In this document: positions 24,623 to 34,586 of the stretch, one piece after another | Numbering within the stretch: the stretch's first letter is position 1 | Layout: every line of letters starts with the position of its first letter | Assembly: GCA_963792895.1 (NCBI GenBank) | Contig: CAWBYA010000002.1 | Coordinates: forward strand, 12,701 to 76,700 | Direction: 5' to 3' | Length of the DNA: 64,000 nucleotides | Origin: UBA6912 sp963792895 | GTDB taxonomy: Bacteria; Actinomycetota; Acidimicrobiia; Spongiisociales; UBA5794 | The notes under the pieces: generated by a model | Database searches by the model: none | Told to the model about the DNA's origin: nothing | The model's input: the letters and a program-made list of their open reading frames with translations, nothing else | Translations under genes and position numbers: made by a program

Positions 24623-25075
24623 CTACTCGTCTTGGTTCTCGAGGTAGGCCTTGTACGCCGCCAAGAAGGCGTTGCCGATCTTGGAGCTGCCGAACTTCTG
24701 ATAGAAGAAGCCCAGGAATCCGGGCGCCTCGACGTCTGTCATAACGAGGTGATACGACACTCCGGCGGCATTCGTTGTGAACTCCTCCCGGAAGTGCGAT
24801 GTGGTCGTTACCTTCGATCCCGCTGCGTATTCCTCGTCGAACTCCACGACCACGCTGTCAGCTTCGACGCGTCGAGAGATGTTCGTCCGCTTCATGACGC
24901 CTTCGTTGGTCTCGATGATCACTGAGTCACCCCCTTGCTCTACGAGCTCAGCGCTCGTCAGGCCTGGCATGAGACTGGTGACTCCTGTAAACAGCGCGCC
25001 GGGGTTGTCGAGGGCGCGCGACACCTGTTCGATGGTGCAGTCGATGTCGGTATCTCCCTCGAACCAAACAACCAT
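24623..25075 (-). CDS. Small START-like (SRPBCC) protein
   Basis: The 150-residue protein starts MVVWFEGDTDIDCTIEQVSRALDNPGALFTGV and contains MKRTNISRRVEADSVVVEFDEEYAAGSKVTTTSHFREEFT and the C-terminal helix GFLGFFYQKFGSSKIGNAFLAAYKAYLE. Alternating strands with a long C-terminal helix fit the Bet v1/START barrel that holds hydrophobic ligands. The ligand is unknown. It is a stand-alone gene converging with the nitroreductase gene; the space between them has no clear terminator. Confidence 0.78.
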   Translation of the reverse strand: MVVWFEGDTDIDCTIEQVSRALDNPGALFTGVTSLMPGLTSAELVEQGGDSVIIETNEGVMKRTNISRRVEADSVVVEFDEEYAAGSKVTTTSHFREEFTTNAAGVSYHLVMTDVEAPGFLGFFYQKFGSSKIGNAFLAAYKAYLENQDE

Positions 25076-25633
25076 GACGGATCCTTCCCGAGAGACGTGT
25101 GGATGCCTCCGCAGACTAGGGATGTGTCCGACGATTCGACCGATCAGAACACGGCAAGGACAAAGCGCGCAGCGAGGAGACCCAGCTGCGGAACATCGAG
25201 GCATGCGGGTGAGGTAGCCGCAAGTGCGCGCTCGCATCGGCGAGCCCGTGGTCAGCGCTCGCGAGTCAATCGCTACGCCCATCCTCGTGATGCGTCCGGG
25301 GGACGGCCACCGGCAGGGCATTCCCCGAGCGGCAGGGCATTCCCCGAGCTTCGTACGATTGTCTCGCTGAGCTGGGCACGCTGGCTTCTTGGGATTCCTG
25401 CGATCACCCCATCCCCGGCTACTTCTCCCCTTGTGCGGCGGCGGGCGATACGAATCCGACGTCAAGCGGGACGCAAGCACCAAGGTCACCGAACCGGTCG
25501 GTGGAGGACGCCCCGGGCTGATCATGGCGTCCAGAGCCGACGCTGCCCGAGCCCAGCTCAGGTCGCCGTCGCGGGGCCACCTGGCGCGATGCTCCTTGGT
25601 TCCCGCTGCGCCATCGGTACGCTCGGGCTCGCC
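25076..25633. other. Gap with a 19-base tandem duplication
   Basis: No coding region is supported in this 558-base stretch, although G+C bias opens long frames. It contains a perfect tandem duplication of CGGCAGGGCATTCCCCGAG (25311-25329 and 25330-25348). It must contain the promoters of the leftward START-like gene and the rightward GNAT gene; none is obvious. Confidence 0.4.
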
Positions 25634-26561
25634 ATGTTGAACGTCGAACCGCTGACGAATGCGAACCTGGCCGAAGTGGTCGACTTCGTGCACCGATCGA
25701 ACCCATTTGCGCAGAACACGTGGGGTTGGGACTCAGGTCGCTTCATGGATTGGCGTTGGGGCTCCAACGCGCTGCGGGAGGCGGAGAGTCCTGGGTGGTT
25801 CTCCTCGAACTGCGAGGTGTTCCGAGACGGCGGATGCATCCGGGCGACGTGGATCGCCGAGTACGGAGGTGACGACGTGTGCATCGTCACGCCGGGCGAG
25901 GACGCCAACGCGGTTCGGTTCGTGATCGAACGGCTGGACGACTCCCGGACGGGACGGGGTCGGCCTCAGGCTCGAGTTCTCCGACGCTGCGGAGTGGCTG
26001 CGCGACCTCTGCCGAGATGCCGGGCTGCGCGAAGAGATCGGTACGGGCCACGAGTGGGAGTACGACCTCAGCCGTCTCTCCGGCACGGCGCCTCTTCCGA
26101 ATGGCTTCACGATCGAGTCCCTCGGCGACGATCGGACGGGGGAGTACGCGGGCATCGCCGGGTGCATTCGAGAAGCGTTTCGCAGCAGTGGCGATGTCGG
26201 CGCAACGCTCCGCAATCTCGAGGCGAATCCGATGTTCCGGCCCGAATTGAGCGTCTTCGCCCGCAGCCCCGACGGCCGCATCGCCGCGTATTGCCGTGGC
26301 ACCGTGAACCCCGACAACGGCGTATGCGGCATCGACCCGGTCTGCACCCACCCGGACTACCGGGGGATGGGGCTCGCCAAGGCGGTCGTGCACGCATGCT
26401 TCCGGCGCCAGCGGGGCTTGGGCGGCCGCTATTGCTACATCGGTTCGGCCCCCGAACCGGCCCTCTCTACCTTCCTCTACCGATCACTCGGTCCGGTCGG
26501 CCGAACCGTCACTTGTGCGTGGAGCCGTCCCGCCCAAACCATGAACCGACCCACCCCATGA
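25634..26561 (+). CDS. GNAT-family acetyltransferase, one frameshift
   Basis: From ATG 25634 the product reads MLNVEPLTNANLAEVVDFVH. It carries an N-terminal region with WGWDSGRFMDWRWGSN, and after a break near 25955 (one extra base in a G-run) continues as GVGLRLEFSDAAEWLRDLCR. The C-terminal GNAT domain shows CRGTVNPDNGVCGIDPVCTHPDYRGMGLAKAVVHACFRRQ, the acetyl-CoA site R/Q-x-x-G-x-G/A, and ends SLGPVGRTVTCAWSRP. Corrected length is about 308 residues, with a degenerate first and a typical second acyltransferase domain. The substrate is unknown. The single break resembles others in this window and may be an assembly error. Confidence 0.78.
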
Positions 26562-26696
26562 GCCGGGGGACACCCGCACGGCCCGGCGCAGCGTGTACGG
26601 CGAGACGCGGCGCAGCTCGCCCACTCCGAATGCGCCTACCACGAATGAAGGCTCTCGGCCGCTCCCGCCGCACCGCGTGGGCTCTGGCGCTTCGGC

Positions 26697-29600
26697 TCAG
26701 CCAAAGGGACAGGGGTCGATGCCATACGCGGCGCACTCGCTGGCCGTGAAGGTGCGTGTGACCCGCGAGTCTGCGACTTCGAGGAGTTCTTCGACGTCAG
26801 TTGTCACCACGATGCCGGGCCCAGAGATCGGAATCACGAGCAAGTGGTGATCATTCAGCCAGGCCAAGTTGCGGATCGGCTCCCCGATGTGGATCTGCTG
26901 GAGGACGTTGAGTGTCTCGAACGAGTACACCTTGACGATCCCCGAGTCGTGCCCGCTGGCGATCAGTGTCCCCGACGGATCGACGGCGAGGAGACGCTCG
27001 GCGCCGATGCCATCTGCCTCGCGAATCGTCTCGAAAGAGCCGGCGTCGGCGATCGACAAACCGTCGCCTGAGTTGATGACGAGATGGCGGCCATCAGGCG
27101 TGAACACCTTCTCCTCGTGCACCCAGTCGACCTGCGCCGTGCCGACCTCGGTCCAGCCGACCGTTTCGAGCGCCGTGAGGTCCCAACCGTGGTCGAGCAC
27201 CAGGACGCGGCTCCTGTCCGGGCTCATGGTGATGCGGCCTGCGAGCATGAGGGGCGGGGAGCGATGGATGACCTCGCCGGTGGCGGCGTCCCACACCAGC
27301 ATCGGATAGCCGCGGTCGACCTCCCACATCCCTCCTATGAGTTGTGAGCCGTCGGCCGAGAAGTGGAGTTCGGTCACGAAGGCCGGGAAGGGAGCGTCCG
27401 GGAACTCGCCACACCCCGTACCCGTCCCACTGCCCTCGTCCCATGTGCACAGACCTTGCATCAGCACCGATCGATCGGTGAGGGTGTCGTAGATCCGCAC
27501 ACTGCCGATGAGGCGGCCCGCCCCCAATTGCTCCTGGACGGCGGCGTAGCGACCGTCGGGCGACAGGGCGATGTCGTCTCCCGCACCTGCCGGGATTCGG
27601 TACACCTCCTCGCCGGTTGCGATGTCGTAGACGCCGACAGGCCCGCCGATGTCGAGCGCGCCGTAGCGCACCACGAATCGACCGCCGGCGATCTCGATGT
27701 CGTTGAGCGTGTAGCGGCTCTCCCGCGGCAGGTTGAACGCGCCTACCTCGCCGTTTGCGCCGGCATTCCAGATCGACACGCCGGGTTCCGTCGTGCGCGG
27801 TGAGTCCCAGTCCCTATAGGACAGCGCAACGAGGCCGTCGTCGCTCAGCAGCGTGACGTACGGCCCGTCGAGCACGGTCAGCTCCTCTCCCGTCGCCGCC
27901 ACCCAGATTCGGGTTGGGCCCCCGTTGTGCGACCCGATCAGGTAGCGCCCATCGACGCTGAACCAGGCGTCCTGAAGTCGCTCGGAGACGCCCCACAACA
28001 GCGTGTCGGTCGTCACGCTCCAGACCCAGTTGCGGTTCGGGCCAAGAGAGGCGAGGAGGCTGCCGTCGGGGCTGAGAACGATGATGTCGTCACTGGACCC
28101 CTCCGGGCCGTAGGCTCGCGACTCGCCGGTCGTGAGATCGACCACGGTGGCTCTGGCGTCGATGCTCAGCGCCATGAGATGACCGTCGCGGCTCGTGGTC
28201 CAACTCGCACTCGTTGGGTCTGATACCCCCTGGGCGTCGTACTCCGCAAGCTGCCGCGTCTCACCCTTCTCCCGGTCGATGCGCAGCACGACGAGGCGGG
28301 TGTCGGTGCAGGTGGCGGGCAGCGTGAGGGGGGCCTCTGCGAACCCCTCGGGCACATATGCGACCACAATCGGATGGACCGTGTCGATCCGGCCGGAGCC
28401 GTCCTTCACGATGCTGGCAACCTCGCACGTCCAATCGAAGGGGATGGACTCGAGGACCCCGTTCTCGGTGTCGAGGGAGAACAGGTTGGCCGGCTCCGCC
28501 CTATCTGCATGGAAGACGATCTCAGTGCCGCCTGGGGCGAACGCTCCCGGCAGGACGACCCCTTCGTATCCGCCTCGAGGTGCGTCGACGTCCCAGATCA
28601 GTTCGCCGGTTGCAGCGTTGCGCACTTGCATCTTCTGGTTGACGCGGTCGCTGGCCACGTACGCCGATCCGTCGGGGGTGAGAGCGGCCCAGTTCGACCC
28701 GAACAACCAGTCTGCCGGTGGCATGCGGAGTTGGGCGCGCTGACCGAGGATCGCTCGGTGGAGGGCGTTGACGGACTCGACTATCGGGTCACCGCCTCGC
28801 GAGGACTCGAGAGCCAGAAGGAGGCTGAGCTCCGGATCGGTGTCGGCAACAGCGATCGCCGACGCCGCCAGTTCGCGAGCCCGTGCCACTGCGGCGTTCC
28901 GGTTCGATTCGGTGCGCTGCGCGAGGGCGAAAACGGCGAGGGTGCTGGCCACGACCGCGGCCGCAGCGAAGCCGGAGAGGACGGCTCGCCGCCGCCGTCT
29001 GCGGCGAGCCCTGAGGTTGTCGGCCTGCTGCCTGCTCTCGTCGAGGTATGCACGCTCGTCGTCGCTGAGGGCGAGGTCCGTGGTCGTGGCGAATTGCTCG
29101 TAGTGCGCCAACCGGCCCCCACTGAGCAGGTAGCCGACTTGCCGGCCCGACTCGAGCCACTCGCCCGCAAGGGCAGCAAGCCGGCGATGGAGGACGAGGT
29201 CTTCGCGACGATCCTCGATCCAGCCCCGAAGCCGATCCCACCCGCTCATGAGCGCCTCGTGGGCCACCTCAACCGTCGGGCTGCGGGTCTTCGGGTCGCG
29301 ATCGAACGTGAGAAGCCGGTGAGCGCCGAAGGACGTCAGGACCTCGTCGACCAGGGGTGCCTCGATACCGATGCCGCTCAGTTCCTGGATGGGAACCCGC
29401 CGCCGGGTGTCCGATCCGTCGTCGGCGACCTGGACGAGGCGCAGGAGCACCTGCCGGATGGCCTCCTTCCCGCTCTCCTCGCATCCGTTGAACAGCGTCT
29501 CGGCGCGGCGCCCGAGGGCGCTGGTCACACCGCCCATGGCCCGGTACGACTCGCAGCTGATCTCGGCCCCGCTTCGGCGGGCAAACAACTCGGTGAGGGC

Positions 29601-31889
29601 GTACTCCATGAGCGGTAGCCCCCCAGGCTGGTCGCAGACGTCGCGAACGATCTCGGTCTCGAGCCCAGGCTCGAGACCGACACCTACCGCGGCCGCAGGC
29701 CCTGTGACGGCTCGGGCAAGCGAGAGCTCGGACGGCGTTGCCACCGACACCAGGCCACGTCCCAATGCCTCGCCGAAGGCGGCAAACTCGAGCGGCCGAT
29801 CGTAGAAGTCCGCTCGCAGCGTCACGACGGCGCGAACCCGAGCGCGAGGATCCTCCACCAGGCAGGCCAGGAGATCGATGAAGCGTCTCCGCTCGCCGTC
29901 GTCGGCGGTCAGGGTGAAGAGCTCTTCGAACTGGTCGACGATCAGCAGCAGTTCGACCCCTGGCGGAAGGATCGCCTCGGCCAGCCCCACCGCGCAGCTG
30001 GGGGCATCACGGAGCATCCGCGGAATCTCAGACGCGCTTCGGGTGGCGACACCGAGAAGCGCCGCCTCCAGCTCAGCCATCGGGTCACGTCCCGGCGACA
30101 AGTCGACGATCAGCCAGCGATCCGAGCCTGGCACGGCTCCTCGCCGCAGCTCGGGTATGAGCCCGGCGCGAACCAGGCTCGACTTGCCACACCCGGACGG
30201 GCCGACCACACCGACGAGGCGGTGGTGGGCCACTGCGGCCACCAACTCGGCCATCAGCTCGTCGCGCCCGAAGAAGTCGCCGGCGTCCGCCTCACTGAAC
30301 GCTCGCAATCCCTTGTAGGGGTTGCGGGCAGCTGCGCTCGGCAGTGAACGTGGCGCCGTCCCGAGGGATTCGGCGAGCGCCGCCAAGAACGCTTCGGGCC
30401 CGTCATGTCGATCGTTCGGGCTCGCGGCCGTCGCCTTGGCGAGCACAGCATCCGCCGCATCGGAAACGCCACTGATACCCGATGCGATCGATGGCAGCGG
30501 TTGTCCGGGGGCGGGTTCTCGGCCCGTGAGCACGAAGTAGGCGAGGACGCCAAGCGCGAACACGTCCGACGAGGGCGTCGGCGGCTCACCGCCGAGCTGC
30601 TCAGGGGACCGGAACGCAGGGGAAGGCGTCGGCGAAACCCCCGCCCCTCGCATCAGCGACAGGATGCCGAAGTCGGCGAGGTACGGCCGGCCTTCGTCGT
30701 CCAGGAGGATGTTCTGCGGGGAGACGTCCCCGTGCACCACGCCATGGCGATGGGCGTAGGCGAGGCTGTCGGCGATTGTCGCAATCAAGGCGAGGCTCGC
30801 CTCGGGTTCGCGCGGGGACTTGCCCACATTCGATGCGAGGCTTCCGCCGCGCATCAGCGGCATGACGAGGTACGCCCCATCGGGGTCTCGCCAGAAGTCG
30901 AACAGCGGCACGATATTCGGATGCTCCAACGCAGCGAGCACTCGGGCCTCGGCCTCGAAGCCGAGCACGAATTGGGCGCGATTCGAGAGGTCGGGTCGGA
31001 TCACTTTGACCGCGACGTCGCGCCCAACGCCCGGCTGCACCGCTTGCCAGACTTCACCGAATGCCCCTGCGCCAAGCCGCTTGCGGAGCACGTAGCCCCG
31101 CAGGCGTCCGGGAGTCGGCACCCGATCGGGCCGCATGATCTCAGGGTCCTGCAGGAGGATGCGCTCTTCGATTGCTTGGATCTCGGCTGATGGCTCGATG
31201 CCGAGCTCGTCCCCCAGCCGCCGCCGCAGGTCCTGATAGGCGGCGAGGGCATCGGCTTGGCGACCGCAGCGGGCCAGGGCCACCATGTACTGGGACCAGA
31301 GCCGTTCCCGCAAGGGGTGTTGCGCCGTCAAGGTCGCGAGTTCACCGACAATGATCTGGTGGTCGCCGATGGCGAGTGCAGCCTCGATCCGATCTTCCTG
31401 CGCTCGCTGTCGCAGCTGGTCGAGCCGGATGATCTCGAGCCGGGCGAACTCCTCGTCTGCGATATCGTCGAGCGGCGGACCGCGCCACAGCTCCATGGCC
31501 TCGTCGATGAGCGCATGGGCGCGCGCCGGGTCGGTGGAGAGCAGGTCGTGGGCCTCGGTGACCGTCCGCTCGAAACGAGTGGCGTCGATCTCGTCGGGAT
31601 CGGCGAGCAGCACGTACCCGGGGGGTCGGGTGGCGATGACTCCATCCTGGCTCGATTGCCGGTCCGGATCGAGTGCATTGCGGAGTTTCCACATGTGGAA
31701 TTGGAGCGAGCGTGGTCCGCCCTTCGGTGGGTTGTCGCCCCACACGAGTTCGACGAGTCGGTCGACCGAAACCACCCGTCCAGCGTTGAGGATGAGCAGG
31801 GCGAGAATCGCGCGTTGTCGGGTCGAACGGATCTCTACTGGTCCGTTGGTCATCCGCACCTGCAACGGGCCGAGGATCCCAAAGTCCAT
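26697..31889 (-). CDS. Giant signalling protein: SARP + Ser/Thr kinase + STAND ATPase + TM + beta-propeller
   Basis: The 1730-residue protein starts MDFGILGPLQVRMTNGPVEI. The domains in order are: OmpR-type winged helix (1-95); BTAD (about 100-245); and Hanks-type kinase (about 265-510) with Gly loop LGAGAFGEVW, VAVK lysine near 296, HGDVSPQN catalytic loop near 386 and DFG near 406. Next is an NPYKGLRAF linker (523) into a STAND NTPase with Walker A GPSGCGKSS (near 562) and Walker B LLLIVDQFEEL (near 648). A single hydrophobic segment follows a poly-Arg stop (near 955-990), then a WD40-like propeller ending FTASECAAYGIDPCPFG. It could sense a signal outside through the propeller and drive gene activation inside. 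Active-site residues of kinase and ATPase are intact. It is monocistronic. Confidence 0.92.
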   Translation of the reverse strand: MDFGILGPLQVRMTNGPVEIRSTRQRAILALLILNAGRVVSVDRLVELVWGDNPPKGGPRSLQFHMWKLRNALDPDRQSSQDGVIATRPPGYVLLADPDEIDATRFERTVTEAHDLLSTDPARAHALIDEAMELWRGPPLDDIADEEFARLEIIRLDQLRQRAQEDRIEAALAIGDHQIIVGELATLTAQHPLRERLWSQYMVALARCGRQADALAAYQDLRRRLGDELGIEPSAEIQAIEERILLQDPEIMRPDRVPTPGRLRGYVLRKRLGAGAFGEVWQAVQPGVGRDVAVKVIRPDLSNRAQFVLGFEAEARVLAALEHPNIVPLFDFWRDPDGAYLVMPLMRGGSLASNVGKSPREPEASLALIATIADSLAYAHRHGVVHGDVSPQNILLDDEGRPYLADFGILSLMRGAGVSPTPSPAFRSPEQLGGEPPTPSSDVFALGVLAYFVLTGREPAPGQPLPSIASGISGVSDAADAVLAKATAASPNDRHDGPEAFLAALAESLGTAPRSLPSAAARNPYKGLRAFSEADAGDFFGRDELMAELVAAVAHHRLVGVVGPSGCGKSSLVRAGLIPELRRGAVPGSDRWLIVDLSPGRDPMAELEAALLGVATRSASEIPRMLRDAPSCAVGLAEAILPPGVELLLIVDQFEELFTLTADDGERRRFIDLLACLVEDPRARVRAVVTLRADFYDRPLEFAAFGEALGRGLVSVATPSELSLARAVTGPAAAVGVGLEPGLETEIVRDVCDQPGGLPLMEYALTELFARRSGAEISCESYRAMGGVTSALGRRAETLFNGCEESGKEAIRQVLLRLVQVADDGSDTRRRVPIQELSGIGIEAPLVDEVLTSFGAHRLLTFDRDPKTRSPTVEVAHEALMSGWDRLRGWIEDRREDLVLHRRLAALAGEWLESGRQVGYLLSGGRLAHYEQFATTTDLALSDDERAYLDESRQQADNLRARRRRRRRAVLSGFAAAAVVASTLAVFALAQRTESNRNAAVARARELAASAIAVADTDPELSLLLALESSRGGDPIVESVNALHRAILGQRAQLRMPPADWLFGSNWAALTPDGSAYVASDRVNQKMQVRNAATGELIWDVDAPRGGYEGVVLPGAFAPGGTEIVFHADRAEPANLFSLDTENGVLESIPFDWTCEVASIVKDGSGRIDTVHPIVVAYVPEGFAEAPLTLPATCTDTRLVVLRIDREKGETRQLAEYDAQGVSDPTSASWTTSRDGHLMALSIDARATVVDLTTGESRAYGPEGSSDDIIVLSPDGSLLASLGPNRNWVWSVTTDTLLWGVSERLQDAWFSVDGRYLIGSHNGGPTRIWVAATGEELTVLDGPYVTLLSDDGLVALSYRDWDSPRTTEPGVSIWNAGANGEVGAFNLPRESRYTLNDIEIAGGRFVVRYGALDIGGPVGVYDIATGEEVYRIPAGAGDDIALSPDGRYAAVQEQLGAGRLIGSVRIYDTLTDRSVLMQGLCTWDEGSGTGTGCGEFPDAPFPAFVTELHFSADGSQLIGGMWEVDRGYPMLVWDAATGEVIHRSPPLMLAGRITMSPDRSRVLVLDHGWDLTALETVGWTEVGTAQVDWVHEEKVFTPDGRHLVINSGDGLSIADAGSFETIREADGIGAERLLAVDPSGTLIASGHDSGIVKVYSFETLNVLQQIHIGEPIRNLAWLNDHHLLVIPISGPGIVVTTDVEELLEVADSRVTRTFTASECAAYGIDPCPFG

Positions 31890-32195
31890 GACACCGTCCC
31901 TCTGACTTCATCGTGATGACTGATCGAGGCCTCAGCCAGACACCGAAGGTCCCCAATTCCCTCACGGATCTCGAGTGCGGAGCGGGTGGTGTCCTCACCC
32001 TCGCCGACAGGCTCAGCTGCTCGCACCGACGCCACGCCAGTGCGTCGTCGAGGAGACGTGATGCACGAACTCGGCGGTCGTGACGGGTGCGGTCGGCTTC
32101 CTGTGCCGGGGACCGATTCCGGCGACGACGTCCCCCCGGTGCGGCCGCTACGACGGCCGAAGCCAGCTGGATCGGCGCCTGGCCGGCGACGTGGC
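31890..32195. other. Gap upstream of the giant SARP gene
   Basis: This 306-base stretch lies between the start of the giant regulator and the end of the small reverse-strand gene. The bases next to ATG 31889 include a modest GAGGGAC sequence serving as RBS on the reverse strand. I see no gene, repeat or clear operator. Confidence 0.4.
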
Positions 32196-32444
32196 TCAGG
32201 ACTCCTTGGCGCCGGATCCGGAGCCCGCCGCCGGCTTCGGTTTCGGCTTCGGTTTCGACGACCCTGACCCGGTTGAGCCGGTTTCGCCTCCAGAGGTCTC
32301 CGGCGCACGAGTGCCGCTGCGACCTCCGGGCTCACCGATGCCTCGGTAGACGTTGGGTTGGCTCTTGCTCAGCTTCTGGTGTCGAGGGCATGCGGATACT
32401 GGGCCATCTCGCCACTCGCCCTTGCAGAAGTGACTCGTCGGCAT
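32196..32444 (-). CDS. Small Cys/His protein with KPKPKPKP tail, unknown function
   Basis: ATG 32444 is preceded on the reverse strand by GGAGGAGAG at 8 bases, one of the strongest RBS sequences in the window. The 82-residue product starts MPTSHFCKGEWRDGPVSACPRHQK. Its Cys and His spacing (C-x11-C-x2-H) could bind a metal. It continues LSKSQPNVYRGIGEPGGRSG and ends in a low-complexity SSKPKPKPKPAAGSGSG tail. The tail corresponds to a simple GGTTTC/GGCTTC repeat on the plus strand. No family is recognised. The strong RBS and composition support a real gene. Confidence 0.6.
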   Translation of the reverse strand: MPTSHFCKGEWRDGPVSACPRHQKLSKSQPNVYRGIGEPGGRSGTRAPETSGGETGSTGSGSSKPKPKPKPAAGSGSGAKES

Positions 32445-32681
32445 TGCTGGCTCTCCTCCTCCGTCGCCGTTGCGGTATTCAACCACGCCCGATCCGCGCA
32501 CCTTCGCACAGGGGCGGGCGTGACGCGAAGCGGCGCTCGGCATCGCCGTTTTCGCACCTCCGAGGTGTTCGAGCGCGACAACTCGAGACGTGATCGAGAT
32601 CCACGTACACGGAGATTGTGCTAAAACAGGTCCATCGCCTGGAGTTTCTTCGAACCGGGCCCTATTGGGAGGGGGATTCCC

Positions 32682-34478
32682 ATGTCAACACCCGCTGGGT
32701 ACACCGCGCTTGGCGGCGCACGACCAGGAAGGCGACGTCGCCTTCTTGCGCTCGTAGCCGCCTTTGCGATCGCCATGACGTCGCTTGCGCTCTTGGCGCA
32801 ACCGGCAACCGCTGCGAAACCGAATCCACGAGGGCAGCTGGTGGATCTCCAACTGCTCGCCTTCAACGACTACCACGGTCATCTCGAGGCGAGCACGCCC
32901 GGCACCGTCGCAGACGTCCCCGCCGGAGGCGCCGAATACCTCGCCGCCCTGCTGCGGAAGCTCGAGCGGGGCAACCGGCGCACCCTCATCGTGGCTGCCG
33001 GTGATCTGATCGGCGGCTCACCGGCGTTCTCCGGTCTCTTCCACGACGAACCGTCCGTGGAGTCGCTCAACGCAATGGGCCTCGATGTGTCTGGCGTCGG
33101 CAACCACGAGTTCGACGAAGGCATCACCGAACTGCTCCGTATGCAAGACGGTGGATGCCACCCCGTCGACGGCTGCTATTTCCCGGATGAGCCGTACGCA
33201 GGTGCCGACTTCCAGTGGCTCGCGGCCAACGTCGTCAACGAACAGACAGGGGAGACACCCCTGCCGCCCTACTGGATCAAGAAGGTCGGGACGGTCCCCG
33301 TCGCCTTCATCGGCATGACGCTCGAGGCAACCGACACCCTGGTCGCCGCCTCCGGGATCCAGGGATGGGACTTCCTCGACGAGGCCGAGACCGCAAATGC
33401 GCTCGTGCCGATCCTGAAGGCGCAAGGTGTGGAGACCATCGTCGTGCTGCTGCACGAGGGTGGCTCGCAGACGCCCCCTCCAGGTGACGTCAACGCATGC
33501 GTAGGAATCACGGGGCCCATCGTCGCCATCAACAGCGCACTTGATCCGGAAATCGACGCAGTGATCACAGGCCACACGCATCTGCCCTACAACTGTGTGC
33601 TGCCGGACCCGGACGGCCATCCCCGCATAGTCACGAGTGCCTACTCGTTCGGGCGGGTCGTCTCGGAGATCCACCTCATCCTCGACACGCGCACTGGGGA
33701 CGTGCGGCGCAATCTCAGCTCCGCCACCAACCACGTCGTGGATCAGACAGCCTTGCGTGCCGACGGGACGCAAACGGCGATCATCGAGAAGTGGCAACCG
33801 CTGTTCGATGAGGCTGGAAACGATCCCGTCGGGACCATCACTGCCGACATCAATCGTGGCGGCGATCCGCCGGGTGACGATCGCGGCGTCGAGTCCGCGG
33901 CTGGCAACCTGGTTGCGGATGCCCAGCTGTGGGCAACCTCATCCAGCTTCGCGGACGTTGCCTTCATGAACCCAGGCGGTGTTCGGTCGGACCTGACCTA
34001 TGCCGAGTCGGATGAAGAAGGCGACGGCGTCGTCACGTTCGGCGAGGCGTTCACGTTCCAGCCGTTCGGCAACACGCTGCTCACGATGGAGATGACTGGG
34101 GATCAGATCATCTCGGTGCTCGAGGAGCAGTGCCAGCCCGCCGGTTCGAGCCGTCCGTTCCTGCATCTCGGCGTGTCGGAGGGCTTCACCTACGACCTCG
34201 CCAAGAGCTTCTCGGTCGATGCTGACGGCGTCACGAACTGCGACTCGGTGACGATCAGCAACGTGCAGCTGAACGGGGAAGATCTTGACCCGGCAGGCAC
34301 GTACAACGTGACCGTGAACAACTTCCTCGCAGACGGCGGGGACAACTTCGGCACCCTTGCCGAGGTCACGAGCCCGAGGCTGGACGGCGGTAACGATCTG
34401 ACGGCCCTCATCGGCTACCTCGGAGCGTTCAGCCCGGTGTCGCCCCCGAGCACCGATCGAGTCAACGAACTCGACTGA
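32682..34478 (+). CDS. Secreted bifunctional metallophosphatase/5'-nucleotidase
   Basis: The 598-residue protein has a Sec signal peptide (RRRRLLALVAAFAIAMTSLALLAQPATA, cleavage near residue 44). An N-terminal calcineurin-like metallophosphatase domain follows with LLAFNDYHGHLEA (D-x-H), AGDLIGGSP (GDxxxxS), SGVGNHEFDEG (GNHExD), LLHEGG and VITGHTHLPYNC. The C-terminal 5'-nucleotidase domain has GVESAAGNLVADAQL, FMNPGGVRSDL and FQPFGNTLLTMEMTGDQI. It hydrolyses extracellular nucleotides to nucleosides and phosphate. ATG 32682 is preceded by GAGGGGG. No anchor motif is seen at the C-terminus (VNELD), so it is probably released. A strong hairpin lies just after the stop. Confidence 0.92.
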   Translation: MSTPAGYTALGGARPGRRRRLLALVAAFAIAMTSLALLAQPATAAKPNPRGQLVDLQLLAFNDYHGHLEASTPGTVADVPAGGAEYLAALLRKLERGNRRTLIVAAGDLIGGSPAFSGLFHDEPSVESLNAMGLDVSGVGNHEFDEGITELLRMQDGGCHPVDGCYFPDEPYAGADFQWLAANVVNEQTGETPLPPYWIKKVGTVPVAFIGMTLEATDTLVAASGIQGWDFLDEAETANALVPILKAQGVETIVVLLHEGGSQTPPPGDVNACVGITGPIVAINSALDPEIDAVITGHTHLPYNCVLPDPDGHPRIVTSAYSFGRVVSEIHLILDTRTGDVRRNLSSATNHVVDQTALRADGTQTAIIEKWQPLFDEAGNDPVGTITADINRGGDPPGDDRGVESAAGNLVADAQLWATSSSFADVAFMNPGGVRSDLTYAESDEEGDGVVTFGEAFTFQPFGNTLLTMEMTGDQIISVLEEQCQPAGSSRPFLHLGVSEGFTYDLAKSFSVDADGVTNCDSVTISNVQLNGEDLDPAGTYNVTVNNFLADGGDNFGTLAEVTSPRLDGGNDLTALIGYLGAFSPVSPPSTDRVNELD

Positions 34479-34496
34479 CCGAATCCGATGGCTGCC

Positions 34497-34523
34497 GGGC
34501 CCGACCCCTCGCGGGTCGGGCCC
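34497..34523 (+). terminator. Hairpin terminator after the 5'-nucleotidase gene
   Basis: GGGCCCGACCC, loop CTCGC, GGGTCGGGCCC forms a perfect 11-pair stem 18 bases after the stop. There is no T-tract, as is common in high-G+C genomes. It also lies downstream of the leftward gene ending at 34587, so it could act on both strands. Confidence 0.75.
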
Positions 34524-34586
34524 AGCGTCGTATCGGCACGGACTCGAGTCCGCGCCCTCAGCAGGCGGGCGGGACGGACGTCCGCG

